Assembly: GCF_900106035.1 (NCBI RefSeq)
Contig: NZ_FNUC01000003.1
Location: 434,001 to 498,000 of the forward strand
DNA: 64,000 bases
From: Jiangella alba
GTDB lineage: Bacteria; Actinomycetota; Actinomycetes; Jiangellales; Jiangellaceae
Direction of reading: 5' to 3'
Below are positions 23,163 through 32,213 of this stretch, piece by piece. Position 1 is the first letter of the stretch, and each line of letters opens with the position of its first letter. Made by a program: the position numbers and the translations under genes. The notes below the pieces were generated by a model. The model was given only the letters and a program-made list of their open reading frames with translations. It did not search any database and was not told the origin of the DNA.

Positions 23163-24431
23163 ATGCAGTTCCCCCGAACCCCATTGGCGGTGGCCACAGC
23201 CGTGGCGGCCGCGACCGTGCTGGCCGCCTGCGGCAGCGGCTTCGACGACGATGACGACGCCGCCGGCGACGACGCGGCCACCGGCGGCACCGAGGGCGGT
23301 GCGTCGCTCACCGTCATGATCGGCTCGTCCGGCGAGGCCGAGACGGTCGCCGTCCAGGACGCGACGGCGCAGTGGGCCGAGGAGACCGGCAACGAGGTCG
23401 AGGTGATCCCGGCCCAGGACCTCGTGCAGCAGCTGCAGCAGGGCCTCGCCGGCGGCAACCCGCCGGACGTCTTCTACGTCAGCCCGGACCGCTTCCGCAT
23501 GCTCGCCGAGGGCGGCTCGCTGTACCCGTACGGCGACCAGATCGACGACGCCGACGACATCTACCAGTCGCTGCGCGACGCGTTCACCTACGAGGACGAG
23601 CTGTACTGCGCGCCCAAGGACGGCGGCGTGCACGCGCTGGTCATCGACACCGAGGCGTGGGCCGCGGCCGGCCTGGCCGAGGGCGACTACCCGCAGGACT
23701 GGGACGGTCTCGCCGCCGCCGCGCAGGCGCTCACCGCCGACGGCAGGGTCGGCCTCGCGTTCACCGGCGACTACAACCCCGTCGGCTCGTTCATGCTGGC
23801 CGGCGGCGGGTTCTTCGTGAACGACGACCAGACCGAGGTCACCGCGGACACCCCGGAGAACCTCGCGACGCTGCAGTACCTCAAAGACAACATGGACGCC
23901 GGCACGTTCGCGTTCGCGCCCACCATCGACGCGGCGTGGGGCGGCGAGGCGCTCGGCAGCGGCAAGTCCGCGATGACGATCGAGGGCGCCTGGATCGTCG
24001 GCGCGTTGCAGAACGACTTCCCGGAACGGCAGTGGACCGCCGTCCCGATGCCGGCCGGCCCGGGCGGGCCCGCGGCGACGGCGTTCACCAACTGCTGGGG
24101 CATCGCCGCCGACAGCGAGAACCAAGCCGCCGCCGTCGACCTCGTCAACGCCCTCGCCGGCCCCGAGCAGCAGCAGACGTTCGCCGAGGCGTTCGGCCCG
24201 ATCCCGTCGCGCGCCAGCCTCGCCGACTGGAACGCCGAGACGTTCCCGGAGAAGGCCGCGTTCGCCGAGGGCATGGAGACCGCCCGCAGCCAGGTCGCGG
24301 TGCCGGGCTTCGAGTCCGTCCTCGCCGACTTCAACACCCAGCTCGAGGGCATGGCGGCCGGCACCGTCACCCCGGAGCAGGCGCTGCAGGCGCTGCAGAC
24401 CAACGGCGAAGCGCTCCTCGCGCAGGAGTGA
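23163..24431 (+). CDS. ABC transporter sugar-binding lipoprotein (CUT1 type)
   Basis: This 422-residue extracellular solute-binding protein has a lipoprotein signal peptide with lipobox L-A-A-C ending at C23, followed by an acidic Asp-rich linker. The mature part has family-1 binding protein motifs: DVFYVSPDRFRMLAEGG, APKDGGVHALVIDTEAW, a YP-DWDGLAAAAQALT segment, and GKSAMTIEGAWIVG. The start is ATG 23163, 1 nt after the lacI stop, with GGAGG 6 nt upstream. Upstream extension runs inside lacI and was rejected. It delivers substrate to the two permeases encoded next. No ATPase gene is present, so a shared MsiK-like ATPase elsewhere is likely. Confidence 0.93.
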   Translation: MQFPRTPLAVATAVAAATVLAACGSGFDDDDDAAGDDAATGGTEGGASLTVMIGSSGEAETVAVQDATAQWAEETGNEVEVIPAQDLVQQLQQGLAGGNPPDVFYVSPDRFRMLAEGGSLYPYGDQIDDADDIYQSLRDAFTYEDELYCAPKDGGVHALVIDTEAWAAAGLAEGDYPQDWDGLAAAAQALTADGRVGLAFTGDYNPVGSFMLAGGGFFVNDDQTEVTADTPENLATLQYLKDNMDAGTFAFAPTIDAAWGGEALGSGKSAMTIEGAWIVGALQNDFPERQWTAVPMPAGPGGPAATAFTNCWGIAADSENQAAAVDLVNALAGPEQQQTFAEAFGPIPSRASLADWNAETFPEKAAFAEGMETARSQVAVPGFESVLADFNTQLEGMAAGTVTPEQALQALQTNGEALLAQE

Positions 24432-24432
24432 C

Positions 24433-25509
24433 GTGACCGCGACGGTCACCCGGGAGGCGTCGGCGGGCCGGACCCGGCCGGTCCGCCGACGCGTCGGCTC
24501 CGGGCACCTGCGGCAGGAGCGCCGGGCCGGCTGGCTGTTCGTCGCGCCGGCCGTGATCGTGCTGGTGGTGTTCCTGTTCGTGCCGATCCTCATGGCGCTG
24601 TGGGTCAGCCTGCTGGACTGGAACGGGCAGTCCAGCCCGTTCTCCGGCGACGCCGAGTTCGTCGGGCTGGCGAACTACCAGAGCCTGCTCGCCGACGCCG
24701 GGCTGCTGCGCAGCGACTTCATGCTGAGCGTGCGCAACACGATCTACTACGTGCTGTTCAACGTCACCGGCGTCGTGGTGGTGTCGTTCGCGCTGGCGAT
24801 GGCGGTCAATTCGTACGTGCTGCGCGGCCGCTCGTTCTTCCGCACCATCTTCTACTTCCCGGCCATCACGTCGTCGGTGGCGATCAGCGTCCTGTTCCTC
24901 TTCCTGTTCCAGGGCTCCGGCGTCGTCAACGTCGTGCTGTCGTGGGTGGGCGTCGACGGGCCGTCGTGGTTCACCGACCCGCGCGGCGTACTGCACATCG
25001 TGTTCGGGTGGTTCGGGGTGTCCGAGGCGCCGGCGGCACTGGCCGACACCACGCTCGGCGGGCTGAGCCTGTGGAACTGGCTGTCCGGCCCGTCGGTGGC
25101 GATGTGCGCGCTGATCACGCTGACCATCTGGGCGTCGTCGGGCACGTTCATGCTGTTCTTCCTGGTCGGGCTGCAGGACATCCCGGTCGAACTGGAGGAG
25201 GCGACCGCGATCGACGGCGCCGGCGGGTGGCAGCGGTTCCGGCACCTGACGCTGCCGCTGATGCGCCGCAGCATCGTGCTCGTCGTCACGCTGGCGCTGA
25301 TCAGCAGCTGGCAGGTGTTCGACCAGGTGTTCATCCTGTCGCAGGGCGCGCCGGCCAAGACGACGCTGACGCCGGCCTACATCTCCTACGTGCGCAGCTT
25401 CGGCGACGGCCAGTTCGGCGTCGGCGCGGCGGTGGCGTTCGTGCTGTTCGCGATCATCATCGTGCTCACGCTGCTGCAGCGGTGGGTGGGAAGGGAGCGG
25501 CGGGCATGA
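24433..25509 (+). CDS. carbohydrate ABC transporter permease 1 (MalF-like)
   Basis: This 358-residue inner-membrane protein starts at GTG 24433 after GCAGGAGTGAC. Membrane helices begin at about residue 38 (WLFVAPAVIVLVVFLFVPI), and the cytoplasmic EAA loop is EEATAIDGAGGWQRFRHLTL, where it contacts the ATPase. It is longer than the usual 290-310 residues because of an extra segment of about 60 residues (GVDGPSWFTDPRGVLHIVFG to LWNWLSG) before the core transmembrane domain. It forms a heterodimer with the next gene product, which overlaps it in ATGA. Confidence 0.92.
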   Translation: MTATVTREASAGRTRPVRRRVGSGHLRQERRAGWLFVAPAVIVLVVFLFVPILMALWVSLLDWNGQSSPFSGDAEFVGLANYQSLLADAGLLRSDFMLSVRNTIYYVLFNVTGVVVVSFALAMAVNSYVLRGRSFFRTIFYFPAITSSVAISVLFLFLFQGSGVVNVVLSWVGVDGPSWFTDPRGVLHIVFGWFGVSEAPAALADTTLGGLSLWNWLSGPSVAMCALITLTIWASSGTFMLFFLVGLQDIPVELEEATAIDGAGGWQRFRHLTLPLMRRSIVLVVTLALISSWQVFDQVFILSQGAPAKTTLTPAYISYVRSFGDGQFGVGAAVAFVLFAIIIVLTLLQRWVGRERRA

Positions 25510-26474
25510 GCGGGCTGACGTTGCGGCGGGGGCGGCGGGCGGCGGGGACGTCGCGGGCGGCGGGGGCGTCGCGGGGGAGGCGCGAGCGCGACGCCGTCCC
25601 CGTCGTGCTCACCGACCGGTACTCGCCGCTGCCGCGCAAGGTGGCCGTGCGGGTGATCGGGTACGGGCTGCTGGCGCTCGGGACGCTGCTCTACCTCGGG
25701 CCGTTCCTCGTCCAGGTGGCGACGTCGTTCAAGACCGACGCCGACGCCGTCGGCAACCCGGTGTCGCTGATCCCGTCGCCGGTGACGCTGGCCGCCTGGG
25801 AGGTGGTGGCCGGGTCGAACCCGGCGTACTCGGTGCCGGTGTTCCGCTGGCTGGGCAACTCGTTCGCCGTCACCATCTCCGTGACGCTGGGCCGGCTGAT
25901 CATCGACAGCCTCGCCGGCTACGCGCTGGCGCGGCTGCGGTTCCGCGGGCGGGCCGTGGTGTTCGCCGGCGTCGTCGCCGTGCTGGCCGTTCCCGGTGTC
26001 GTGCTGCTGATCCCGAAGTTCCTGGTGCTCAACGAGCTCGGCATGTTCAACAGCTACGCCGGGATGATCCTGCCGCTATTCTGCGACGCGGTCGGGATCC
26101 TGCTGATGAAGACGGCGTTCGAGGCCGTGCCGACCGAACTGGACGAGGCGGCCCGCATCGACGGCGCCGGCGTGTTCCGGACGTTCTGGAGTGTGATCCT
26201 GCCGCTGGTGCGCCCGGCGCTGGTGACCGTGACGATCCTGTCCTTCCAGGGCTCGTGGAACGAGTTCACCCACTTCCTCGTCGCGACGTCGGACCCCGAT
26301 CTCGCCACCATGAACCTCGGCATCGCCCGCCTCACCGCCGGCGACCTGCAGGGGTCGCAGCAGTTCCCGCTGAAGCTGGCGCTGGCCACGCTCTCGACGA
26401 TCCCTATCGCCATCGTCTACGTGTTCTTCTCGCGCTACTTCATGCGCTCCGGCAACGCGACGGGCCTCAAGTGA
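25506..26474 (+). CDS. carbohydrate ABC transporter permease 2 (MalG-like)
   Basis: The start is ATG 25506, overlapping the previous stop, which gives 322 residues. An N-terminal basic stretch of about 45 residues (many Arg) precedes the first helix (VIGYGLLALGTLLYLGPFLV). The EAA loop is DEAARIDGAGVFRTFWSVIL and the C-terminus has SRYFMRSGNATGLK, both typical of MalG-type permeases. With permease 1 and the binding lipoprotein it completes a CUT1-family importer, except for the ATPase. The operon appears to end here; a 432-bp gene-poor spacer follows. Confidence 0.92.
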   Translation: MSGLTLRRGRRAAGTSRAAGASRGRRERDAVPVVLTDRYSPLPRKVAVRVIGYGLLALGTLLYLGPFLVQVATSFKTDADAVGNPVSLIPSPVTLAAWEVVAGSNPAYSVPVFRWLGNSFAVTISVTLGRLIIDSLAGYALARLRFRGRAVVFAGVVAVLAVPGVVLLIPKFLVLNELGMFNSYAGMILPLFCDAVGILLMKTAFEAVPTELDEAARIDGAGVFRTFWSVILPLVRPALVTVTILSFQGSWNEFTHFLVATSDPDLATMNLGIARLTAGDLQGSQQFPLKLALATLSTIPIAIVYVFFSRYFMRSGNATGLK

Positions 26475-26906
26475 GCTCGGTCGTCTGTTCTGAGGTTGGC
26501 CCACGTCGCCGTCGTGCTCCAGTTGGCCGTCCCCCTGCTGCCCATTTTCTCAGCCGCGGCACCGCGCCTCGAGCGGAGCCGAACGGCGCTTCGCGCGGAC
26601 GTGTCACCGCTTGACCCGCGGCACCGCGGCCTAAGAACTGGCAGCTATCAGGGGACGGGGGAAGTGCGGGGACAGGCCGCGCGGTGTAGCGCCAGCCGCC
26701 GTTCGGTTCGCGGCGACGGCGGCCCCAGCGACTGTTGATCATGAAGAAGTCGGCTCAATCGCGTCGAGATGCCGAGCTTCTCCATGATCAACTCGGGGTG
26801 GGGCGATCGCGGCGCGGGGCGGGGCGAGTGGCGCGACCGTCCGGCGATCGCGACGGCGGGAAATCCTGGTGACGGGCGGGTGCCCGGCCTGGCAGAGTGG
26901 CCGCTC
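26475..26906. other. gene-poor spacer
   Basis: No credible gene is seen between the permease and the small kinase. Short frames on both strands (for example 26496-26738 and 26467-26742) start from TTG or lack ribosome sites and have Arg/Pro/Gly-rich shadow composition. The spacer holds a CCGCGG-CA-CCGCGG palindrome (26616-26629) and the inverted repeat described at 26734-26792. Confidence 0.6.
26734..26792. repeat. inverted repeat with GTTGATCATG arms
   Basis: The arm GTTGATCATGAAGAAGTCGG (26734-26753) is nearly complementary to 26772-26792, with one substitution and one extra base. The loop is 18 nt. The right arm and its flank (CTCCATGATCAACTCGG) recur with one change at 50376-50392, so it may be a dispersed element. 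It lies about 115 nt upstream of the kinase gene. Confidence 0.65.
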
Positions 26907-27428
26907 GTGTCCAGCGTCTACCTGATCACCGGCATCATGGCGGCCGGCAAGTCCACCGTCGCGCAGGCGCTGGCCGAGCGGCTGCCGAAGGCGGCGCACG
27001 TGCGCGGCGACACGTTCCGCAAGGCCATCGTGTCCGGCCGCGTCGACCCGGTACCGGGCGACGCGGAGGGGATGAGGCAGCTGAGGTTGCGCTACCGCAT
27101 CGCCGCCGGGGCCGCCGACGAGTACGCGGCCGCCGGGTTCACGGCGGTCGTGCAGGACGTCGTGATCGGGCCGGTGCTGGCGGAGTACGTCGAGCTGGTC
27201 CGCACCCGCCCGCTGCACGTCGTGGTGCTGGCGCCGGCGCCGGACACCGTCGCCGAGCGGGAGGCGGGCCGCGGCAAGACCGGCTACGGCGCCTGGACCG
27301 TCGACGACCTCGACACGTCGCTGCGCACCGAGACGCCGCGGGTCGGGCTGTGGCTGGACACGTCGGAGCTGACGCCGGAGCAGACGGTCGACGCGATCCT
27401 CGCCCGGCGCGACGAGGCCGCCGTCTGA
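26907..27428 (+). CDS. small P-loop kinase-like protein
   Basis: The product of 173 residues starts MSSVYLITGIMAAGKSTVAQ, with Walker A GIMAAGKST at residues 9-17. Later features are VRGDTFRKAIVSG, a Walker B-like AVVQDVVIGPVL, and the lid arginines in APDTVAEREAGRGKTGYG. The layout resembles small nucleotide or metabolite kinases and chloramphenicol-phosphotransferase-like proteins; the substrate is unknown. Start choice: GTG 26907, because the Walker A motif follows directly and the upstream frame to 26769 is shadow-like and runs into the inverted repeat. It converges on the LuxR gene with a 19-nt gap. Confidence 0.75.
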   Translation: MSSVYLITGIMAAGKSTVAQALAERLPKAAHVRGDTFRKAIVSGRVDPVPGDAEGMRQLRLRYRIAAGAADEYAAAGFTAVVQDVVIGPVLAEYVELVRTRPLHVVVLAPAPDTVAEREAGRGKTGYGAWTVDDLDTSLRTETPRVGLWLDTSELTPEQTVDAILARRDEAAV

Positions 27429-27447
27429 CCCTGCCGCGGCCGCGGCG

Positions 27448-30429
27448 TCAGCCGGCGTCGGCGAGCAGGCCCCGCTGGTGCGCGATCGACACCGCCTCGG
27501 TGCGGCTGGCCGCGCCGAGCTTCGTCATGACCCGCGACAGGTGCACGCTGACCGTCTTCTCACTGATGAACAGCTCTTCGCCGACCTTGCGGTTGGTGTA
27601 GCCGCGGGCCACCAGCTCGAGCACGCCCAGCTCGCGCGGCGTCAGCAGCCCGGCGCTCGGCAGCACCGTGCCGGGCAGCGCGACGTGGGCCCGCCGGGCG
27701 AGGTCGCGGACGGCGGTGGTGAGCGGCTGCGCGCCCAGCCGCTCGGCGGCCTCGTGTGCGGCGGCCAGCTCGACGGCGGCGGCGTCGCGGTCGCCGGTGG
27801 TGACGAGCGCCTCGGCCAGGCGCCAGCGGCCCAGCGCGACGTGGAAGGGCTCGCCGTAGCCGAACGCCTCGACGACCGCGCGCCACGCCTCGGGGTCGGC
27901 GTGGCCGGTGAGCCGGGACTCCTCGGCGCGCAGCCGGGCCAGCCACGCCAGGCCCTCGGCGCCGAGACGGTCGGCGCGCGGGATGCCGTGCTCGGCGGTG
28001 CTGCGGGCGTGCTCGACGAACCGTCGCCCCTCGGTGACGGCGGCGGCCTCGGCCGTGTCGTCGTGGTCGAGCCGGGCCTGCGCCGCGACGTCGGCCAGCG
28101 AGCCGAGCGCGAGCGTGGCGAGCCGGATGCCGCCGAGCGGCCAGTAGTCGTCGTCGCCCTTGCGCATGGACGCGATGGCGTCGTCGGCGACCCGGCCGGC
28201 GTCGCGGTGGCGGCCCTGCCAGCCGGCCATCTCGATGCCCGCGATGCCGGCCAGTTGGGCGATCTGGCCGTCGCGATGCCACTCGGGCCGGATGCGGTCG
28301 AGGTCGCGCTGCGCTTCGTCGAACCGGCCGCGGCTCACCTTGATGATCGCCGCCGACGCCGCGAGCAGCGCCGAGATGGTGTCGGAGACCTGCTCGCCGG
28401 GCGGGCTGGCGGCCGCGAGCGCTTCGTCCCAGCTGCCGCGCGCGTAGTGGACCATGGCGCCCATCCAGCGCAGCTCGAGGCCGTAGGCGCTCCACGTGAG
28501 GCCCAGCTCGGCGGCGCGGGCGCCGCCGGCGTCGGCGATGGCGCTGGCTTCGTCGAGCCGCCCCTGCTCGTACCGGGTGGTGACGAGGTTGAACGACGCC
28601 CGCAGCTCGACGTTGGCCGCGCCGACCCGGATGGCGTTCTGCCGCGCCTGCTCGAACAGCGCGCAGGCGTCTTCGACGGCGCCCGCGCGGAGGTCGTTGA
28701 AGGCGAGCGTGATGAGCGCGTCGGACTCGGCGCTGACGCTGCCGCTGGCCCGTGCGTCGGCGATGGCCTGCTCGGCGAACTGGCGGGAGAGCTCGTTCTC
28801 GCGGGCCAGGCGGGTGCGCGCCCGCAGCGCCAGCACCCAGGCGCGGGTGCGGCTGGCCGGCTCGGCCTCGACCAGCGCCCAGGCGTCCTCGATGACCTGC
28901 TCGGCCTCGTGCCACCGGATGCTGGCCAGAAGGGTCTCGGTGAACTGACGGCGGACGTCGGCGCGGGTGACGGTGTCGGCGTCGCGGTCGGCCAGTTCGA
29001 CTGCCGCCTGCGCGTAGGCGGCGGCTCGCTCCGGGTGCCCGGCCGCGCTGGCGACGTAGGCGGCCTTGCGGGTGAGCGCCAGCTCGTCGACACCGGATCG
29101 CGCCGCGGGGTCGTCGACCCCCGGCCACAGCTCGAGTGCCTGCTCGACGTAGCGCAGCTCGGCCGCGAGCGCGCCGACGCGCATGGCGTCGTCGGCCGCC
29201 TTGACCGACGCGGCCAGCGCCGTGGGGAGGTCGTTGCTGCGCAGGCTGTGGTAGGCGAGCGCGCCGGCCAGCTCGTCCTGCTGCAGTTCGACGATGCGGC
29301 GCGCGTAGGCGGCGTGCAGCCGCACCCGCTCGCCCGGCAGCAGGTCGGCGTAGACGGCCTCGCGCAGCAGCGCGTGCCTGAACGTGTAGCCGCCGTGGTC
29401 GTCGGTGACGAGGATGTGGTGCTGCAGCGCCTCGCGCAGCGCGGCGTCGAGGTCGCCGTCGGGGAGGTCGATGACGGAGCGCAGCGCGGCGTGCCCGACG
29501 TGCCGGCGTCCGGTGACGGAGATGGCGCCGACGACCCGCTGGGCGGCCGGGCTCAACGTCTCGACCCGCGACAGCAGGACGTCGGCCAGTGCGGTGGGGA
29601 TGCCGCCGGCCGGGCCCGTGGCGCTGGCCGCCACCAGTTCCTCGGCGAAGAACGCGTTGCCCTCGGACCGCGCCGCGACGTCGGCCAGCCACTCGGGGTC
29701 GATGCCGCCGTCGGCCAGCGCCTCGACGAACGCCAGCGCGTCGGCCGGGCCGAACGGCGCGAGGTCGAGCCGCTCGACGACCGGCAGCCGGACCAGCTCG
29801 GCCAGCAGCGGCCGCAGCGGGTGCTGCCGGTGGAGGTCGTCGGAGCGGTACGTGGCGACCACCAGCAGCCGCTGCGCCGCCAGCCGCGACACCAGGAACG
29901 ACAGCAGGTCGCGGCTGGAGGCGTCGCTCCAGTGCAGGTCCTCGATGGCGAGCACCACCGGCGCGTCGTCGCTGAGCTCGGCCAGGACGGTGACCATGGC
30001 GTCGAACAGCTGCAGCTGACCGAGGTCGGTCTCCTCGCCGGAGCGCGCGGTGGTGGCCGCGGCGCGGCCGATGAGCCCGGCCAGCGCCGGCCGGGCGTCG
30101 ACGAGGTCGGGCCGGACCCGCCGCAGCTGCTCGACGACCTCCTTGAACGGCAGGTACGGCAGCCCGGCCTCGCCGACGCTGACGCAGCGGCCCAGCAGCA
30201 CGTGGGTGCCGCCGGCCTCGGCCTCGGCGAGGAACTCCGTGAGCAGGCGGCTCTTCCCCACCCCGGCGTCGCCGGAGAGCAGCACCGCGACGCCGGCGCC
30301 GCCACGGGCGCGCTGGAGCGCCGTACGCAGCTGAGCGGACTCGCTGCCGCGGGCGGTGAACGGGACACCGGTTCCGAGCCTTGGCACGACACCGATGCTC
30401 GCATACCCCTCCGACAAGGTCGCGGGCAT
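27448..30429 (-). CDS. LAL-type LuxR regulator with AAA/STAND ATPase
   Basis: This regulator of about 993 residues has an N-terminal AAA/STAND ATPase (Walker A GDAGVGKS at 53-60, Walker B-like VVLAIEDLHWSD), a long helical TPR-like middle of about 500 residues, and a C-terminal LuxR helix-turn-helix (LTPRELGVLELVARGYTNRK, then EKTVSVHLSRVMTKLG). The size and order match the LAL/MalT class, which bind an inducer and ATP and then activate transcription. Start uncertain: ATG 30429 is used, 10 nt after the small upstream gene; GTG 30390 and an ATG at 30504 are alternatives. The effector and targets are unknown; malic enzyme lies divergently upstream. Confidence 0.88.
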   Translation of the reverse strand: MPATLSEGYASIGVVPRLGTGVPFTARGSESAQLRTALQRARGGAGVAVLLSGDAGVGKSRLLTEFLAEAEAGGTHVLLGRCVSVGEAGLPYLPFKEVVEQLRRVRPDLVDARPALAGLIGRAAATTARSGEETDLGQLQLFDAMVTVLAELSDDAPVVLAIEDLHWSDASSRDLLSFLVSRLAAQRLLVVATYRSDDLHRQHPLRPLLAELVRLPVVERLDLAPFGPADALAFVEALADGGIDPEWLADVAARSEGNAFFAEELVAASATGPAGGIPTALADVLLSRVETLSPAAQRVVGAISVTGRRHVGHAALRSVIDLPDGDLDAALREALQHHILVTDDHGGYTFRHALLREAVYADLLPGERVRLHAAYARRIVELQQDELAGALAYHSLRSNDLPTALAASVKAADDAMRVGALAAELRYVEQALELWPGVDDPAARSGVDELALTRKAAYVASAAGHPERAAAYAQAAVELADRDADTVTRADVRRQFTETLLASIRWHEAEQVIEDAWALVEAEPASRTRAWVLALRARTRLARENELSRQFAEQAIADARASGSVSAESDALITLAFNDLRAGAVEDACALFEQARQNAIRVGAANVELRASFNLVTTRYEQGRLDEASAIADAGGARAAELGLTWSAYGLELRWMGAMVHYARGSWDEALAAASPPGEQVSDTISALLAASAAIIKVSRGRFDEAQRDLDRIRPEWHRDGQIAQLAGIAGIEMAGWQGRHRDAGRVADDAIASMRKGDDDYWPLGGIRLATLALGSLADVAAQARLDHDDTAEAAAVTEGRRFVEHARSTAEHGIPRADRLGAEGLAWLARLRAEESRLTGHADPEAWRAVVEAFGYGEPFHVALGRWRLAEALVTTGDRDAAAVELAAAHEAAERLGAQPLTTAVRDLARRAHVALPGTVLPSAGLLTPRELGVLELVARGYTNRKVGEELFISEKTVSVHLSRVMTKLGAASRTEAVSIAHQRGLLADAG

Positions 30430-30439
30430 TTTCGGCCGG

Positions 30440-30589
30440 TCAGCGAACCGGGCGCGGCCGGCGCCCCGTGGGGCGGACGACCTTCGGTGCGGACACGGCG
30501 TCACGGCGCGCGTCGCGGCGGGTCGTGACGGCGTCGCGGCGGACGCGTTCCTGGCGGTAGTCGAGCTCCGCGCGGATGCTGTCGATCAT
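30440..30589 (-). CDS. small 49-residue basic protein
   Basis: ATG 30589 is preceded by GGGGAGGCAGACC, a good ribosome site. The product starts MIDSIRAELDYRQERVRRDA and ends in an Arg/Pro-rich basic tail. The segment IRAELDYRQERV recalls short actinobacterial proteins of the form ...AELxYRxERV..., which I know only as uncharacterised. The frame continues upstream to 30739 but without support. It ends 10 nt before the LAL-regulator start and is probably co-transcribed with it. The function is unknown; a helical, positively charged peptide could bind nucleic acid or the regulator. Confidence 0.55.
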   Translation of the reverse strand: MIDSIRAELDYRQERVRRDAVTTRRDARRDAVSAPKVVRPTGRRPRPVR

Positions 30590-30779
30590 GGTCTGCCTCC
30601 CCTGGACTGGCCTCTCACCGTCGAGACTCGTGCTGAGGGCGGGCCGGCGGCATCGGGCGACCACGCACACCCCGTGCGGCGGCGACCCCTTACCCGTCAC
30701 GACCGGGGGAGTAAGGGGATCTCGCGGGTGCCGGATCAACTACGGTGGTGCTGCTCACCTCTCGGCAAGAAGGGTCACC

Positions 30780-32213
30780 GTGGTCAGCGTTCCGAGCGTC
30801 TCCTACTCGATCACCGTCAGGCTCGAGGTGCCCGCGGGCGGCTCGTCCGTCGGCCAGCTCACCGCCGCCGTCGAGAAGGCGGGTGGGCTCGTCACCGCGC
30901 TCGACGTCACCGCATCGGGCGCCGACCGCATCCAGGTCGACGTCACCTGCGCCGCCACGTCGTCGGCGCACGCGGGCGAGCTGGTCATGGCGCTGCGCTC
31001 GGTGCCCGGGGTCATCATCGGCAAGGTCAGCGACCGGACCTTCCTCGTGCACCTCGGCGGCAAGATCGAGGTCGTGTCGAAGGTCCCGATCCGCAACCGC
31101 GACGACCTCTCGCTCATCTACACCCCCGGCGTGGCCCGGGTGTCGCAGGCGCTCGTCGACAACCCCGACGACGCCCGCCGGCTGACCATCAAGCGCAACA
31201 CCGTCGCCGTCGTCACGGACGGCTCGGCGGTGCTGGGGCTGGGCAACATCGGCGCGACGGCGGCCCTTCCCGTCATGGAGGGCAAGGCGGCGCTGTTCAA
31301 GCGGTTCGGCGGCATCGACGCGTTCCCCATCTGCCTCGACACCCAGGACGTCGACGAGATCATCCGCACCGTCCAGAACATCGCGCCCGTCTTCGCCGGC
31401 ATCAACCTCGAGGACATCTCCGCGCCGCGCTGCTTCGAGGTCGAGGCCCGGCTGCGCGAGCTGCTCGACATCCCCGTCTTCCACGACGACCAGCACGGCA
31501 CCGCCATCGTGGTGCTCGCGGCGCTGCACAACGCGCTCAAGGTGGTCGGCAAGGAGATCGGCTCCATCCGCGTCGCGATGTCGGGCGCCGGCGCGGCCGG
31601 CCACGCCATCGCGCAGCTGCTGGTGGCGGCCGGCGTCACCGACATCGTCGCCGCCGACATCAACGGCGTCATCCACCCCGGCCGGGCCGACCTCACCGGT
31701 GTGCCCACCTGGTACCTCGAGCAGTGCAACCCGCGCGGCGTCACCGGCGACCTCCGCGACGCCGTGCGCGACGCCGACCTGTTCATCGGGGTGTCGGCGC
31801 CGAACGTGCTCACCGCCGCCGACGTCGCCACCATGGCGCCCAACGCCATCGTGTTCGCGCTGGCCAACCCCGAGCCCGAGATCGACCCGCGGGCCGCCGG
31901 CGAGTACGCCGCGGTGGTGGCCACCGGGCGGTCGGACTACCCGAACCAGATCAACAACGTGCTCGCGTTCCCGGGCGTCTTCCGCGGCCTGCTCGACGCG
32001 CGCAGCCGGTCGGTGACGACGGAGATGATGCTGGCCGCCGCCGCGGCGCTGGCCGCCACCGTCAAGGACGAAGAGCTCAACCCGTCGTACATCGTCCCCA
32101 GCGTGTTCCACTCCGGCGTCGCCGACGCGGTGGCCGAGGCGGTGCGCGGCAGTGTCGAGACCATCAGGCGCGTGGCCGAGGAGACCGGCGACTTCCCGGC
32201 CATCCCCGTGTGA
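30780..32213 (+). CDS. NAD-dependent malic enzyme with N-terminal ACT domain
   Basis: This 477-residue enzyme oxidatively decarboxylates malate to pyruvate. An ACT-like regulatory domain occupies about residues 1-85 (SYSITVRLEVPAGG, VPGVIIGKVSDRTFLVHLGG). The malic enzyme fold then shows IYTPGVARVS, the catalytic region VAVVTDGSAVLGLGNIG, the metal-binding FHDDQHGTAIVVLAAL and the Rossmann GAGAAGHAIAQL. ACT domains usually bind amino acids, so allosteric control is likely. Start GTG 30780 follows AAGAAGGGTCACC. The stop overlaps the next ATG by 1 nt (TGATG), suggesting coupling with the YqgE-like protein. Confidence 0.93.
   Translation: MVSVPSVSYSITVRLEVPAGGSSVGQLTAAVEKAGGLVTALDVTASGADRIQVDVTCAATSSAHAGELVMALRSVPGVIIGKVSDRTFLVHLGGKIEVVSKVPIRNRDDLSLIYTPGVARVSQALVDNPDDARRLTIKRNTVAVVTDGSAVLGLGNIGATAALPVMEGKAALFKRFGGIDAFPICLDTQDVDEIIRTVQNIAPVFAGINLEDISAPRCFEVEARLRELLDIPVFHDDQHGTAIVVLAALHNALKVVGKEIGSIRVAMSGAGAAGHAIAQLLVAAGVTDIVAADINGVIHPGRADLTGVPTWYLEQCNPRGVTGDLRDAVRDADLFIGVSAPNVLTAADVATMAPNAIVFALANPEPEIDPRAAGEYAAVVATGRSDYPNQINNVLAFPGVFRGLLDARSRSVTTEMMLAAAAALAATVKDEELNPSYIVPSVFHSGVADAVAEAVRGSVETIRRVAEETGDFPAIPV

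Noticed and set aside
26467..26742. Short open frames on both strands in the spacer after the permease
   Set aside because: No ribosome site, TTG or internal starts, and shadow-like composition.
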